A DNA stretch of 42,861 nucleotides from an uncultured Desulfosporosinus sp. Lineage in GTDB: Bacteria; Bacillota; Desulfitobacteriia; Desulfitobacteriales; Desulfitobacteriaceae. The translations under genes were made by a program, and so were the position numbers. The notes beneath the pieces were generated by a model, which saw nothing but the letters and a program-made list of their open reading frames with translations, searched no databases and was not told the origin of the DNA. Below are positions 16,612-25,621 of the stretch, piece after piece (position 1 is the first letter of the stretch; every line of letters starts with the position of its first letter). The stretch spans positions 1 to 42,861 of the forward strand of contig CAKMJS010000056.1 of NCBI GenBank assembly GCA_927405585.1, given 5' to 3'.

Positions 16612-17508
16612 CTATTTGACCCATGACCTTTGGTTCGCTAGATAGCGATAGAATTCATCCGCAATAGGTGTTAAAGGCTTATTACGACGGCTCAAAAGGT
16701 AAAAACCACGTTCAATATAGAAATCCTCGACGTTAGTCCATTCCAAACCCTGTTGATTACCTGATTCTAAGGCATGTTTTGACAGAAATGAATATCCAAT
16801 ACCAGCACGAACAGCATTTTTCACCGCTTCTGTACTCCCAGCTTCCAAGGCTATGTTGAAGTCATTAAGATCAAGGTTATGTTTTGCAAGGGCCTCCTCT
16901 AAGGCTCTTCGATGTCCGGATCCGATCTCGCGAACAATCATTGGATTTTCCTTGAGTGTATGTATATCAATTGTTTGTTTCGATCTAATGGTTGAGTCAC
17001 AAGACACTACAAAACCGAGTTCATCCTTCAACCAAAATTCAGAGGTTAGTTTTTCAGTATCAAATACCGCTCCAACAACTGCAAAATCAACTTCATGAGC
17101 AATTACTTTTTCTGCCATTTCAAGACTGTCTCCTATGGACAATTTAAATACAATCTCCGGATACAATTTTCGAAAAGCTGCTATATAAATTGGGAGCAGA
17201 TACTCTCCTGGAATGTGCGAAGCCCCAATATGTACTTTCCCATTCATGACATTTTCAGAACCACCAATTTCGCGGATTAGCTCTGTCCAGCCCTCGAGCA
17301 AGTACAAGGCATGTCGATAAACAGTTTCCCCCTCAGGGGTTAGGGCAAAACCCTTACCCTTGCGGTAAAGTAGTTTTACTCCTAGTTTCTCTTCAAGTGC
17401 TCGCATCTGATTGGAAACAGCAGGTTGGCTAATTCCCAACTTTCGTGCAACAACCGTAAAACTTTGTTCCTCTACAACTTGACCAAACAAACGCAGCAAA
17501 TCTAACAC
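16612..17508 (-). CDS. LysR-family transcriptional regulator
   Basis: A 298-residue LysR regulator: N-terminal winged helix (ARKLGISQPAVSNQMRALEE, residues about 20-45) and a type 2 periplasmic-binding-like effector domain (about 90-295). The sequence is of the CysL/CbbR/YeiE kind, with RIGASHIPGEYLLP-like text (HIGASHIPGEYLLPIYI). The target and ligand are unknown. The start is GTG 17506-17508 after TTAGGAGGTGCTTTT; an upstream TTG at 17548-17550 falls in the hairpin of the GC-rich element and is rejected. No divergent target gene lies beside it, unlike many LysR genes. Confidence 0.88.
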   Translation of the reverse strand: MLDLLRLFGQVVEEQSFTVVARKLGISQPAVSNQMRALEEKLGVKLLYRKGKGFALTPEGETVYRHALYLLEGWTELIREIGGSENVMNGKVHIGASHIPGEYLLPIYIAAFRKLYPEIVFKLSIGDSLEMAEKVIAHEVDFAVVGAVFDTEKLTSEFWLKDELGFVVSCDSTIRSKQTIDIHTLKENPMIVREIGSGHRRALEEALAKHNLDLNDFNIALEAGSTEAVKNAVRAGIGYSFLSKHALESGNQQGLEWTNVEDFYIERGFYLLSRRNKPLTPIADEFYRYLANQRSWVK

Positions 17509-17525
17509 AAAAGCACCTCCTAAAA

Positions 17526-17551
17526 TCAAAGAAAACTTGGCTGGCGCCAAG
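17526..17551 (-). terminator. Terminator-like hairpin at the end of the GC-rich element
   Basis: CTTGGC-GCCA-GCCAAG is followed by TTTTCTTT on the minus strand, 18 bases above the lysR start. The stem and T-tract match the hairpin at 6445-6470. Confidence 0.55.
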
Positions 17552-17690
17552 CTTCAGCGAAGGCGGCCGGTCGAATGCTAACGCCATCACGGCCTCTAGC
17601 CTTCATGGCGATGCTCTAGTCTCGAACATTCTGTTCAAGTCATGCCGGATTCGACACTAGACACGTCCTGTGTCATCGCCTTAGTTGCTT
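17526..17690. repeat. GC-rich folded intergenic element
   Basis: A GC-rich block in an AT-rich gap, with no ORF that has a ribosome binding site. It is built of inverted repeats: GGCGATG (17607-17613) with CATCGCC (17674-17680); inside it TCTAGTCTCGAA (17615-17626) with TTCGACACTAGA (17650-17661), 11 of 12 paired; GAAGGC (17559-17564) with GCCTTC (17599-17604); and a terminator-like hairpin at the left. It may be a dispersed REP-like repeat or an untranslated RNA gene. Copy number cannot be seen here, apart from the shared end hairpin at 6445-6470. Confidence 0.55.
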
Positions 17691-17704
17691 TGGTGATCCA
17701 TCAA

Positions 17705-17725
17705 TAAAAAGAGGGCTAGGCCCTC
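17705..17725 (-). terminator. Rho-independent terminator of the cyclophilin gene
   Basis: GAGGGC-CTA-GCCCTC is followed by TTTTTATT on the minus strand, about 40 bases below the stop at 17764. Confidence 0.8.
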
Positions 17726-17763
17726 CTCTTTCTGCGATGGATACATTTACACAAACAAAAAAA

Positions 17764-18276
17764 CTAAGGTTGAAGAACAACTTTTTTCATCCTCTGATCC
17801 TCTAGTGGTTTATCTCCACGATCCTTTGGAACACTGACAATTCGATTGACTTCTTCCATACCCTCGATCACTTTCCCAAAGCTAGCATACTGTCCATCTA
17901 AGTGGCTTGAGGCCTTGACTACAATGAAAAATTGAGAGCTAGCGGAATTAGGGGCAGACGTCCGAGCCATAGATACTACGCCAATATCGTGCGTTAAATC
18001 ATTTTTAAAACCGTTTGCAGAAAACTCGCCTGGGATTGTTTGCTTGCTGCCACCCATCCCAGTACCATTAGGGTCACCGCCTTGAATCATAAAGCCAGGG
18101 ATAACTCTATGGAAAATGAGACCATCATAAAATCCTTGTGAGACAAGAGCCACAAAATTCTTAACCGTTTCGGGTGCTATCGACGGATAAAGTTCAATTT
18201 TAATCATGTTGCCGTTTTCCATTTCAATTGTTACGATGGGGTTTTCCTTAAGTTCTTGTGCGCTTTCATTTGTCAC
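17764..18276 (-). CDS. Cyclophilin-type peptidyl-prolyl cis-trans isomerase
   Basis: A 170-residue cytosolic cyclophilin that speeds up Xaa-Pro isomerisation in folding proteins. The catalytic block FHRVIPGFMIQGGD holds the active-site Arg, with Phe and Gln; SSQFFIVV and ASFGKVIEGMEEV are the other family blocks. There is no signal peptide. GTG 18274-18276 lies 8 bases after GGAGG. It has its own terminator, and the DedA gene upstream ends about 100 bases away. Confidence 0.93.
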   Translation of the reverse strand: MTNESAQELKENPIVTIEMENGNMIKIELYPSIAPETVKNFVALVSQGFYDGLIFHRVIPGFMIQGGDPNGTGMGGSKQTIPGEFSANGFKNDLTHDIGVVSMARTSAPNSASSQFFIVVKASSHLDGQYASFGKVIEGMEEVNRIVSVPKDRGDKPLEDQRMKKVVLQP

Positions 18277-18374
18277 CTGAGTGACCTCCTTTATGTAGGT
18301 TTTATCCTGTATATTATATCACTACACTTAGAAATTCCCTAATGTTTGGAAGACTCATTGTGAGACCAAAATAT

Positions 18375-18989
18375 TTAGCGTTTTCTATGTTTGACCCTTT
18401 TCCTTACCGCATAAAGGACTACAAGCAATAATACCCCTCCGATTACTATGTCTGCCCGATGAAAATAAGGTTTCAGGGAATCCCAGTTTTCGCCTAATTT
18501 TTTCCCTATTAAGATAAGAAGTGCACACCAAATAAATGCACCAACTGCTGTAAAAGTAATCATTTTAAACGGGTTCATTCGTGCAATACCGGCAGGTAGT
18601 GAAATGAAAGTACGCACAATAGGTAACATACGGCCCACTAAAACTGTCATTTCTCCATGACGCTCAAATAAGCGTTCTGTCCATGCTAGTTCTTTTGCAT
18701 TGATAAAGAATAAATGCCCATACCGTTTAAGGAAAGGACGCCCCCCCCAAACACCGACATAATACGCTACTAGACCTCCAAAGAGGTTCCCTAGAGTAGC
18801 GATAACGGTTGCCTGCCAAAAATTGAAATGTCCTAAAAATACCATGTAGCCTGTAAAGGGTAAGATAATTTCACTGGGTAAAGGTATGCAGGCGCTCTCA
18901 ATAGCCATTGCAATAAATACTCCAAAATAACCAAATGATGAAATCAGGAATTCAACCAGCAGTCCCAGGAAAGTAATGATCGTTTCCAA
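18375..18989 (-). CDS. DedA family (VTT domain) membrane protein
   Basis: A 204-residue DedA protein with four to five membrane helices. It has the family marks ESACIPLPSEIILPFTGY near the start and GRMLPIVRTFISLPAGIARM with the conserved Arg residues in the middle. DedA proteins are linked to lipid-carrier recycling (undecaprenyl phosphate or phosphatidylethanolamine flipping) and proton-motive-force upkeep; the exact lipid here is unknown. The start is TTG 18987-18989, six bases after AAGGAGG; upstream ATGs lie before that site and are rejected. Confidence 0.9.
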   Translation of the reverse strand: METIITFLGLLVEFLISSFGYFGVFIAMAIESACIPLPSEIILPFTGYMVFLGHFNFWQATVIATLGNLFGGLVAYYVGVWGGRPFLKRYGHLFFINAKELAWTERLFERHGEMTVLVGRMLPIVRTFISLPAGIARMNPFKMITFTAVGAFIWCALLILIGKKLGENWDSLKPYFHRADIVIGGVLLLVVLYAVRKRVKHRKR

Positions 18990-19059
18990 AGTATACCTCC
19001 TTAATCCAATCATCAAAATAACATAAACTATATAGTCCCTGTTTTTTATTGGAGTCCTG

Positions 19060-19092
19060 AAAATAAGCAGACGCTATTACTAACATCTGCTT
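19060..19092 (-). terminator. Possible terminator of the prkA-yhbH-spoVR operon
   Basis: AAGCAGA pairs with TCTGCTT across a 14-base loop, followed by ATTTTC on the minus strand. The short stem and long loop make this a weak call. Confidence 0.4.
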
Positions 19093-19112
19093 CTACACTA
19101 AACAGCTGGATA

Positions 19113-20543
19113 TTACACCGTTTCTCCACCCGCTCTAGGCATCTGCCGACGACTCACTAGGCCATTGAACGACTCATATATGACCTTCTTTGTATCCACC
19201 ACTGTTTCGAGAACTACCGCTTTACCCCAGAGAAATTGAACAAGAGTCAGAGTTTTCTCAAGATAGACTACATCAAGATCAATGCCTTCATGGCGGTGTT
19301 TGAGATATAGTCCTCCCTTGCCTTCATAATCACCTTCAATTACGACTATTCGGGGATGTCCCCCATTTATAAGTTGTTGTACTAAGTTATCTCTCACTTT
19401 CTCCCACTCTGTTTCTGTTACCTGCCAGTGCGCTCCAACCTTGCGGTAATTGAATAAGTTAAGTTCTTCAACCAATTCTCGAGTAAGATGATTACGGATA
19501 AAGGAAAGATCGTTTTCTATCTCCCGAATTTCAAAAAGTTCGTCATCAGATTTAGCTTTTGCAAGCGACTCCCATATTTTCACACCCAAATAATATGGAT
19601 TCAGTCCCATTCGAGAAGGCTGGACGACCTGACTGTGCATAAGAGCAAATTCCAAGGATTCAGCATCTGTAAGATCAAGTTCATGCATGATTCTGGCATG
19701 CCAAAATGTTGCCCATCCTTCATTAATGATTTTAGTCTCAATTTGTGGATAGAAATACAACGATTCCTCACGAACTATACTTACGAGATCTCTTTGCCAA
19801 TCTTCGAGCCCGGGTGCGAACTTCATAATATAGTATAAAAGATCTTCATACTCAGGTTGTGGAAGGCATTTATATTCATCCTCCAATAGATCTCCCCATA
19901 AATCTTCATAGGGAAACGATGCCCTTTTGGTCCGTTTCTTCTTCTCGAGGTTTAGCTTGTTTTTTGTTTTTGCAGTACAAGTCCGATCACAAGAACGATT
20001 ATTACTAACATAAGGAACATTTTCCATTATTTCATTATCGCCAATATGGGCTCGATAATCCACATGCTCTTGAATGGACAGGACAGCATCCAAAGTTCGC
20101 TCAATCAATTCTCTTCCATACTGCAATTCATAGTCTCGAATTTTCTCGGCATGTGCACCCATACGCTCAACCATGTCCTTAGGCGTTCGTGAAAAATAGC
20201 GATTGTTCTTAAAGAAGTCGACATGTGCATATACATGGCCGATCACGAGCTTATTTTGGGTAATATGATTTCCTTCAAGCAAAAAAGCATATGCAGGATT
20301 AGTATTGATCACTAGTTCATATATCCGACTCAAGTTCAGATCATATTGAATCTTCATTTTATAAAAAGCTTTTCCGAAGCTCCAATGCGTGAATCGCACC
20401 GGCATTCCATAGGCTCCAAATGTATACAGTGTTTCGGCTGGAACAATTTCAAAATTGACAGGATAGAAATCAAGACCCATACCTCGGGCGACTTGAGCGA
20501 TCTCACGAGCAATGGTGTTTATGGTGCTTATTTCATAATCCAT
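19113..20543 (-). CDS. spoVR: SpoVR family protein
   Basis: A 476-residue SpoVR-family protein, linked in B. subtilis to spore cortex formation. Typical blocks are NFEIVPAETLYTFGAYGMP, RFTHWSFGKAFYKM near the start, YAHVDFFKNN, and NEGWATFWHARIMHEL in the middle. A basic stretch (KTKNKLNLEKKKRTKR) is an insert in a poorly conserved region. ATG follows GGGGGTAGTT. It is the last gene of the prkA-yhbH-spoVR set, with 25 bases to yhbH, the same order as in many spore-formers and in E. coli (yeaGH-ycgB). Confidence 0.93.
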   Translation of the reverse strand: MDYEISTINTIAREIAQVARGMGLDFYPVNFEIVPAETLYTFGAYGMPVRFTHWSFGKAFYKMKIQYDLNLSRIYELVINTNPAYAFLLEGNHITQNKLVIGHVYAHVDFFKNNRYFSRTPKDMVERMGAHAEKIRDYELQYGRELIERTLDAVLSIQEHVDYRAHIGDNEIMENVPYVSNNRSCDRTCTAKTKNKLNLEKKKRTKRASFPYEDLWGDLLEDEYKCLPQPEYEDLLYYIMKFAPGLEDWQRDLVSIVREESLYFYPQIETKIINEGWATFWHARIMHELDLTDAESLEFALMHSQVVQPSRMGLNPYYLGVKIWESLAKAKSDDELFEIREIENDLSFIRNHLTRELVEELNLFNYRKVGAHWQVTETEWEKVRDNLVQQLINGGHPRIVVIEGDYEGKGGLYLKHRHEGIDLDVVYLEKTLTLVQFLWGKAVVLETVVDTKKVIYESFNGLVSRRQMPRAGGETV

Positions 20544-20568
20544 AACTACCCCCTAATTTCCAATGTTA

Positions 20569-21705
20569 CTAGGAAAAAACCGTTTTAAGAGCAACGTAAA
20601 CCTCGCTCCGGTCTCTGATCGTCACCAATCGTAGTTTGGGATCGGTAATACGTTTCAAGGTAGACATTAATGTACTGGAATAATGGGTCCTTAAGATCTC
20701 TCCATAACCAACAACTTGACTCACTTCAACTAAATTCTTCATTAGAGACAACGCTCTGGAATTATCCGAGCCTATATTGTCACCATCTGTAAAATGAATT
20801 GGATAAATATTGTGATGGGCCGCTGGGTATTGTCTCTCAATTAATTCTAACGCGAATTTATACACCGATGAACAACGAGTACCTCCGCTCTCTCCACGCG
20901 TAAAAAATTCTTCCTCCGTTACTTCTTTAGCCTCCGTGTGATGTGCTAAAAATCGTATCTCTACATGCTCATATTTTAGGCGCAGGAATCGAACCATCCA
21001 AAAGAAAAATGTTCTAGCAATATATTTTTCGAATTGACCCATTGACCCTGAGGTGTCCATCATCGCTAAGATAACTGCATTCGTCTCAAAATTAGGTCGA
21101 GTCTCCCATGTCTTAAAGCGCAAGTCCTCAGGAGTAATTTTCAATCTAGCTTCATTGTTCTTTTTTGGCGAAAAGGCCTGCCTCTTAATACTTTCAAGCA
21201 AAGTTCGCTTTTTATCGACATTCGCCATGAGTCCTTTTTTTCGGACATCATTGAACTCAGGACAATCATGAGCAATGAGCGGCCTTTTTTTATCATCTAA
21301 ATTAGGTAATTTTAATTCTTCAAAGAGAATATTCGCTAAATCTTCATAGCTTACTTCTGCTTCATAGATGTCTTCACCAGGCTGTTCACCCGCTCCACTT
21401 CCTGTTGAACCCTTACCCTTGGCCTTTTCACGACCCATGATTTCACCAGGTACCATTTTTTTTGTTCCTTGACCAGTATGATTTCTTTTATTGAAATCAT
21501 ACCGGAAGCGAAATTCTTCAAGCGAACGCATGGGAATCTTTGTGTTTTTTTTACCGTCAGTCAAGATGATACTTTCATCGACGATTAAATCACCCAGTTG
21601 TTGCTTTATGACTTCTTCAACTTTTTCTTTGTGTCTCGTCTGATCAAGATACCCTTTGCGATGCAAGCTCCAGTCATCACGACTTACAATGATGCCATCA
21701 TCCAC
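20569..21705 (-). CDS. yhbH: YhbH/YeaH family protein (DUF444, von Willebrand A-like)
   Basis: A 378-residue DUF444 protein. The C-terminal half is VWA-like with the metal-site sequence MMDTSGSMGQFEKY, and a later TDGDNIGSD. The middle is charged and low complexity (KGKGSTGSGAGEQPGE). It works with PrkA in stress and sporulation; the biochemical role is not settled. GTG 21703-21705 follows AAGGGGGATAAGC. The gene lies 18 bases below prkA, so they are co-transcribed. Confidence 0.92.
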   Translation of the reverse strand: MDDGIIVSRDDWSLHRKGYLDQTRHKEKVEEVIKQQLGDLIVDESIILTDGKKNTKIPMRSLEEFRFRYDFNKRNHTGQGTKKMVPGEIMGREKAKGKGSTGSGAGEQPGEDIYEAEVSYEDLANILFEELKLPNLDDKKRPLIAHDCPEFNDVRKKGLMANVDKKRTLLESIKRQAFSPKKNNEARLKITPEDLRFKTWETRPNFETNAVILAMMDTSGSMGQFEKYIARTFFFWMVRFLRLKYEHVEIRFLAHHTEAKEVTEEEFFTRGESGGTRCSSVYKFALELIERQYPAAHHNIYPIHFTDGDNIGSDNSRALSLMKNLVEVSQVVGYGEILRTHYSSTLMSTLKRITDPKLRLVTIRDRSEVYVALKTVFS

Positions 21706-21723
21706 GCTTATCCCCCTTTCTAT

Positions 21724-23625
21724 TTAACGGTTAAGGAGGGCACCAACATACTTCACAATTTCATTGGCACAGATTGGGCAATAATTATGCTCATTTACAA
21801 GACGATCCATAACATTATTAATTTTTAATAATTGCTCTTGATCGGGATGATCGATCGAGGTTGTAATCTTTACAATATCTTTGAGATCCGCAAAGAGTTT
21901 CTTTTCAATGGCTTCTTTTAGCCGTTCATGTGAAGCATAGCTAAAGGTCTTCCCCTTACGAGCATACATCGAAATTCGAATCAGAATTTCCTCTCGGAAA
22001 GTTTTTTTAGCGTTTTCCGAAACCCCAATTTGTTCTTCAATACTGCGCATCAATTGTTCATCTGGGGCTAATTCCTCACTGGTGATGGGGTCAAATAGTT
22101 TAGTAGAATTGCAAAACGCCTCGACGTTATCCAAATAATTGTTCAAGAGAGACTTAGCAGATTCTTCATAGGAATAAACAAACGCTTTTTGAACTTCTTT
22201 CTTAGCCATTTCGTCATATTCTCGACGTGCAACAGCGATCAAATTGAGAAGATTTTCTTTTTCCGCTTTCATAATTGAGGTATGCTGAGACAATCCGTCT
22301 TTTAAGGCCCTCAAAATATCCAAAGCATTGATACACGCATGCTCATCTCGTATTAAGGCTGTAGAAATTCGATTGATAACATAACGAGGATCCACGCCAT
22401 CCATGCCTTCTCCTAATTCTTCCCCTTCTACCATTAGTTCCTTTATATCCTTTTGATTAAATCCCTCCACATCTTCTCCATCATAGATTCGCATCTTCTT
22501 GACAAGGTCCATCCCTTGTTTTTTCGATAGCTTTAATCGGGAGAGAACACTAAAAACTGAGGCGGTCCATAGACTATGTGGCGCAATATGCACATTGCGA
22601 ATATCACTTTGGCCAATCAGTTTATGATAGATTTTGATTTCATCACTCACTCTAAGATTATAAGGGATATGCATCACAATAATTCTTGATTGGAGTGCTT
22701 CATTTTTCTTATTTGCGATAAATGTTCGATATTCATTTTCATTTGTATGCGCGATCACGAGTTCATCAGCTGAAATCAATGCAAATCGTCCGGCTTTAAA
22801 ATTCCCTTCCTGAGAGAGACTTAGGAGATTCCAGAGGAATTTCTCATCCGATTTCAACATTTCCTGGAATTCCATCAAACCTCGATTAGCCTTATTAAGT
22901 TCTCCGTCAAAACGATAGGCTCGTGGATCTGATTCTGATCCGTACTCTGTAATTGAAGAAAAATCAATACTACCCGTTAAGTCCGCAATATCTTGCGACT
23001 TAGGATCGGATGGAGTAAATGTTCCCACCCCTACCCTTTGCTCCTCTGAAAATAAAATTCGTTTGACAGGAAAATGTTCTGCCCTGCCTTCGAATTCGTC
23101 ATCTAAACGCAATCGGCAAACTGGACAGAGATTCCCTTCAATCCGGATTCCATACAATTCCTCAAATTGAGGACGTAAAGAAACAGGCAACAGATGGAGA
23201 GGATCTTCATGCATCGGACACCCATCAATAGCATAAACTGCTCCTTCTTCTGTTCTAGTAAATTCTTCGAGCCCTCGTTTCAATAAGCTAACGATCGTTG
23301 ATTTTCCACCGCTAACAGGGCCCATTAAGAGTAATATGCGTTTGCGAACATCTAAGCGCTTGGCAGCACTATGAAAATACTCTTCGATCAGGCGTTCTAA
23401 AGTTTTGTCTAATCCAAATAGCTCTTTGTCAAAAAAGTTATATTTTTTCTGATCTCCAATAATTTCAACCCCGGCCGCTCTGATCATTGCATAAATTCGA
23501 GCATGAGCATGAAGTGCCAATTTAGGATTCTTAGTAACCATTTCTAAATAGTCTGCAAACGTTCCGCTCCAGGCTAGGGCAGCCTCTAATTCACGATATT
23601 CACGCAACCAATTTATGACTTCCAT
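21724..23625 (-). CDS. prkA: PrkA family AAA+ serine kinase/protease-like protein
   Basis: A 633-residue protein, the length of B. subtilis PrkA (631). The N-terminal AAA+ domain has Walker A in LMGPVSGGKSTIVSLLKRG, the family mark CPMHEDPLHLLP, and the SADELVIAHTNENEY block. The C-terminal PrkA domain carries CPICANEIVKYV close to its end. First described as a serine kinase, the family has more recently been reported to be Lon-like in its ATPase part. The start is ATG 23623-23625 after GGGAGGGCTACT; an upstream ATG at 23656-23658 is less well placed. It leads the operon with yhbH and spoVR. Confidence 0.93.
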   Translation of the reverse strand: MEVINWLREYRELEAALAWSGTFADYLEMVTKNPKLALHAHARIYAMIRAAGVEIIGDQKKYNFFDKELFGLDKTLERLIEEYFHSAAKRLDVRKRILLLMGPVSGGKSTIVSLLKRGLEEFTRTEEGAVYAIDGCPMHEDPLHLLPVSLRPQFEELYGIRIEGNLCPVCRLRLDDEFEGRAEHFPVKRILFSEEQRVGVGTFTPSDPKSQDIADLTGSIDFSSITEYGSESDPRAYRFDGELNKANRGLMEFQEMLKSDEKFLWNLLSLSQEGNFKAGRFALISADELVIAHTNENEYRTFIANKKNEALQSRIIVMHIPYNLRVSDEIKIYHKLIGQSDIRNVHIAPHSLWTASVFSVLSRLKLSKKQGMDLVKKMRIYDGEDVEGFNQKDIKELMVEGEELGEGMDGVDPRYVINRISTALIRDEHACINALDILRALKDGLSQHTSIMKAEKENLLNLIAVARREYDEMAKKEVQKAFVYSYEESAKSLLNNYLDNVEAFCNSTKLFDPITSEELAPDEQLMRSIEEQIGVSENAKKTFREEILIRISMYARKGKTFSYASHERLKEAIEKKLFADLKDIVKITTSIDHPDQEQLLKINNVMDRLVNEHNYCPICANEIVKYVGALLNR

Positions 23626-23676
23626 AGTAGCCCTCCCTTCTCCAATCTCAAGCGACATATGTCGGGTTATATATGA

Positions 23677-23710
23677 GTATATGCCTTAAAAATGAAGTTA
23701 AGGCATATAC
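23677..23710. promoter_or_regulatory. Inverted repeat upstream of prkA
   Basis: GTATATGCCTTAA (23677-23689) and TTAAGGCATATAC (23698-23710) form a perfect 13-bp inverted repeat about 50 bases above the prkA start. Neither side has a T tract like a normal terminator, so an operator or a leader hairpin is possible. Confidence 0.45.
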
Positions 23711-23725
23711 AAGCTCTTCTTTTAA

Positions 23726-23759
23726 AAATGAAAAGAACATCTCTAAAACAGAGATGTTC
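23726..23759 (-). terminator. Rho-independent terminator of the small CxxC-protein gene
   Basis: GAACATCTCT pairs with AGAGATGTTC across a 5-base loop, followed on the minus strand by TTTTCATTTTT. It is 20 bases below the stop at 23779, which supports that gene. Confidence 0.85.
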
Positions 23760-23778
23760 ATTATGTCAATGTATTCTA

Positions 23779-23991
23779 CTATTTAATTTTGATTAGATCC
23801 CAAGGGTCGTATGCAAATTCACCAGGTAGAATATCTAACCGAGCTACAATAAAGACTCCAATATCATCTCGATCAACCCTAACAACTGTACCAAGGCAAT
23901 GATTACATGTTTCAACGCGGTCACCGATTTGAAACTGTTGTTGGTGTCGAAGGGTAGAGCCCGTGTCAGATTCACGATTTATACCTAAAAT
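23779..23991 (-). CDS. Small CxxC protein, apparent ATT start
   Basis: A 70-residue frame with protein-like text: FQIGDRVETCNHCLGTVVRV, then DRDDIGVFIVARLDILPGEF and AYDPWDLIKIK. It has one CxxC (CNHC) and looks like a small SH3/KOW-like beta barrel, but no family is recognised. There is no ATG, GTG or TTG in frame before the conserved-looking part. Instead GGGAGGG lies 9 bases before an ATT (23989-23991), ideal spacing, so initiation at ATT, as in infC, is the best reading. A GTG frame in another phase (44 residues) looks much less protein-like. A strong terminator follows. Confidence 0.6.
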   Translation of the reverse strand: MLGINRESDTGSTLRHQQQFQIGDRVETCNHCLGTVVRVDRDDIGVFIVARLDILPGEFAYDPWDLIKIK

Positions 23992-24156
23992 AGTATTATA
24001 CCCTCCCTTACTCTTCTTCTTTTATTCATAATTTACAATAACATAGCCCGCACAGAAAATCTATAGTAAAGTCAGAAAATTCTTTGTTTATTCAATTTGT
24101 TATTAATTTAATTTAATCAGTAACTTTTTCAGCTGATAAACCTGGCTACTGAAAGC

Positions 24157-24198
24157 AAAAAGGGTGTAACAATATACTAAAGTTTGTTACGACCCTTT
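24157..24198 (-). terminator. Rho-independent terminator of glnA
   Basis: On the minus strand AAAGGGTCGTAACAA pairs with TTGTTACACCCTTT and is followed by five T in total. It lies directly below the glnA stop at 24203. Confidence 0.8.
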
Positions 24199-24202
24199 AT
24201 CA

Positions 24203-25531
24203 TTAATACATGTGCAAATATCGATCCAGTTCCCATTGTGTGACCGTGAGTCTAAAACTATTCCATTCCTCTGTTTTTGCCTCAAAAAAGCGATGATAGA
24301 TATGATTGCCTAGTGCCTCACGTATGACAGGGGCTTCACTAAGTGCATCCAATGCTTCTTTCAAAGTTCCTGGCAAAGAACCAATTCCCATTTTTTCCCG
24401 TTCTTCGACCGTCATAGCGTAAATATTTAAATCGACTGCTTGGGGCGGTGTGAGTTTATTGTTGATACCGTCAAGCCCTGCTTTAAGCTGGACAGCGAGA
24501 GCTAAATACGGGTTACAGGCAGGATCTGGGCTCCGTAATTCTATGCGGGTAGAAGAACCTCTCTTCGCTGGTATACGAATAAGTGGACTTCGATTACGAC
24601 CTGACCATGCAATATAACAAGGTGCTTCATACCCTGGGACTAGTCGTTTATAGGAGTTTACGGTTGGATTTGTGATGGACGTAAAGGAATGGGCATGTTT
24701 CATTAGTCCTGCAATATATTGATAGGCGATTTCGGATAGTTCCATAGGCCCATTAGGGTCATAAAATGCATTCTTACCCTCTTTAAAAAGTGACTGATTA
24801 CTATGCATACCAGATCCGTTGATCCCGAAAATCGGTTTAGGCATAAACGTGGCGTGCAACCCATGATGTTGAGCAATCGTACGAACAACAAAACGGAAGG
24901 TTGCTATTTTATCGGCAATATCCAAGGCATCAGAATATTTGAAGTCAATTTCATGTTGTCCGGGAGCTACTTCGTGGTGAGATGCTTCAATCTCATATCC
25001 CATTTGTTCTAGAGTTAATACCATATCGCGACGCGCATTCTCTCCAAGATCGACTGGGGTTAAGTCAAAATAGCCAGCTTTATCATGGGTAATAGTGGTC
25101 GGACGTCCCTCCGCATCGGTATGAAAAAGAAAAAACTCTAACTCTGGTCCAACATTTAAGGTGTACCCCATTTCAGAAGCCTCATGTAACACTCTTTTCA
25201 AAGCACTTCGGGGGCATCCTTCAAAAGATGATCCATCTGGGTTATACACATCACATATGAGTCGAGCGACTCCCCCTTCTTTGGGGCGCCAAGGAAAGAC
25301 TACGAAGGTATTAGGGTCTGGACGCAAATACATATCTGATTCTTCAATACGTGCAAATCCTTCAATAGAAGAACCGTCAAACATGAGCTCTCCATCTAAG
25401 GCTTTTTCCAACTGCTCAATGGTTATAGCGACATTCTTGAGAATCCCAAAGATATCTGTAAACTGTAGTCGAATAAATTTAACCCCTTTTTCATGAGCTT
25501 CTCTCAAGACATCTTCTTTGGTCATCATCAT
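24203..25531 (-). CDS. glnA: Glutamine synthetase, type I
   Basis: GlnA joins ammonia to glutamate using ATP, the main route of nitrogen assimilation. The protein is about 443 residues, the length of B. subtilis GlnA (GSI-alpha type). It has [20 protein letters not shown] near the start, metal-ligand region GPELEFFLF, the ATP region [15 protein letters not shown], and the active-site NRSPLIRIP. The first of three ATG codons (25529-25531) is used, after GGAAGGAGAGATACT; the next two are equally possible. A GTG frame to 25597 is rejected. The promoter overlaps a GlnR/TnrA-like site. Confidence 0.95.
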   Translation of the reverse strand: MMMTKEDVLREAHEKGVKFIRLQFTDIFGILKNVAITIEQLEKALDGELMFDGSSIEGFARIEESDMYLRPDPNTFVVFPWRPKEGGVARLICDVYNPDGSSFEGCPRSALKRVLHEASEMGYTLNVGPELEFFLFHTDAEGRPTTITHDKAGYFDLTPVDLGENARRDMVLTLEQMGYEIEASHHEVAPGQHEIDFKYSDALDIADKIATFRFVVRTIAQHHGLHATFMPKPIFGINGSGMHSNQSLFKEGKNAFYDPNGPMELSEIAYQYIAGLMKHAHSFTSITNPTVNSYKRLVPGYEAPCYIAWSGRNRSPLIRIPAKRGSSTRIELRSPDPACNPYLALAVQLKAGLDGINNKLTPPQAVDLNIYAMTVEEREKMGIGSLPGTLKEALDALSEAPVIREALGNHIYHRFFEAKTEEWNSFRLTVTQWELDRYLHMY

Positions 25532-25621
25532 AGTATCTCTCCTTCCACTTAAACGAATCAAAAATGCCCATGCGTCACCACCTATATGGCTCTGCACGGA
25601 CTACTTTGTCCTACATAAATA

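Noticed and set aside
23992-24000. TATAAT upstream of the small CxxC gene as a -10 box
   Set aside because: No -35 is present at the right distance, and the hexamer falls between the ribosome binding site and the start, so it is probably chance.
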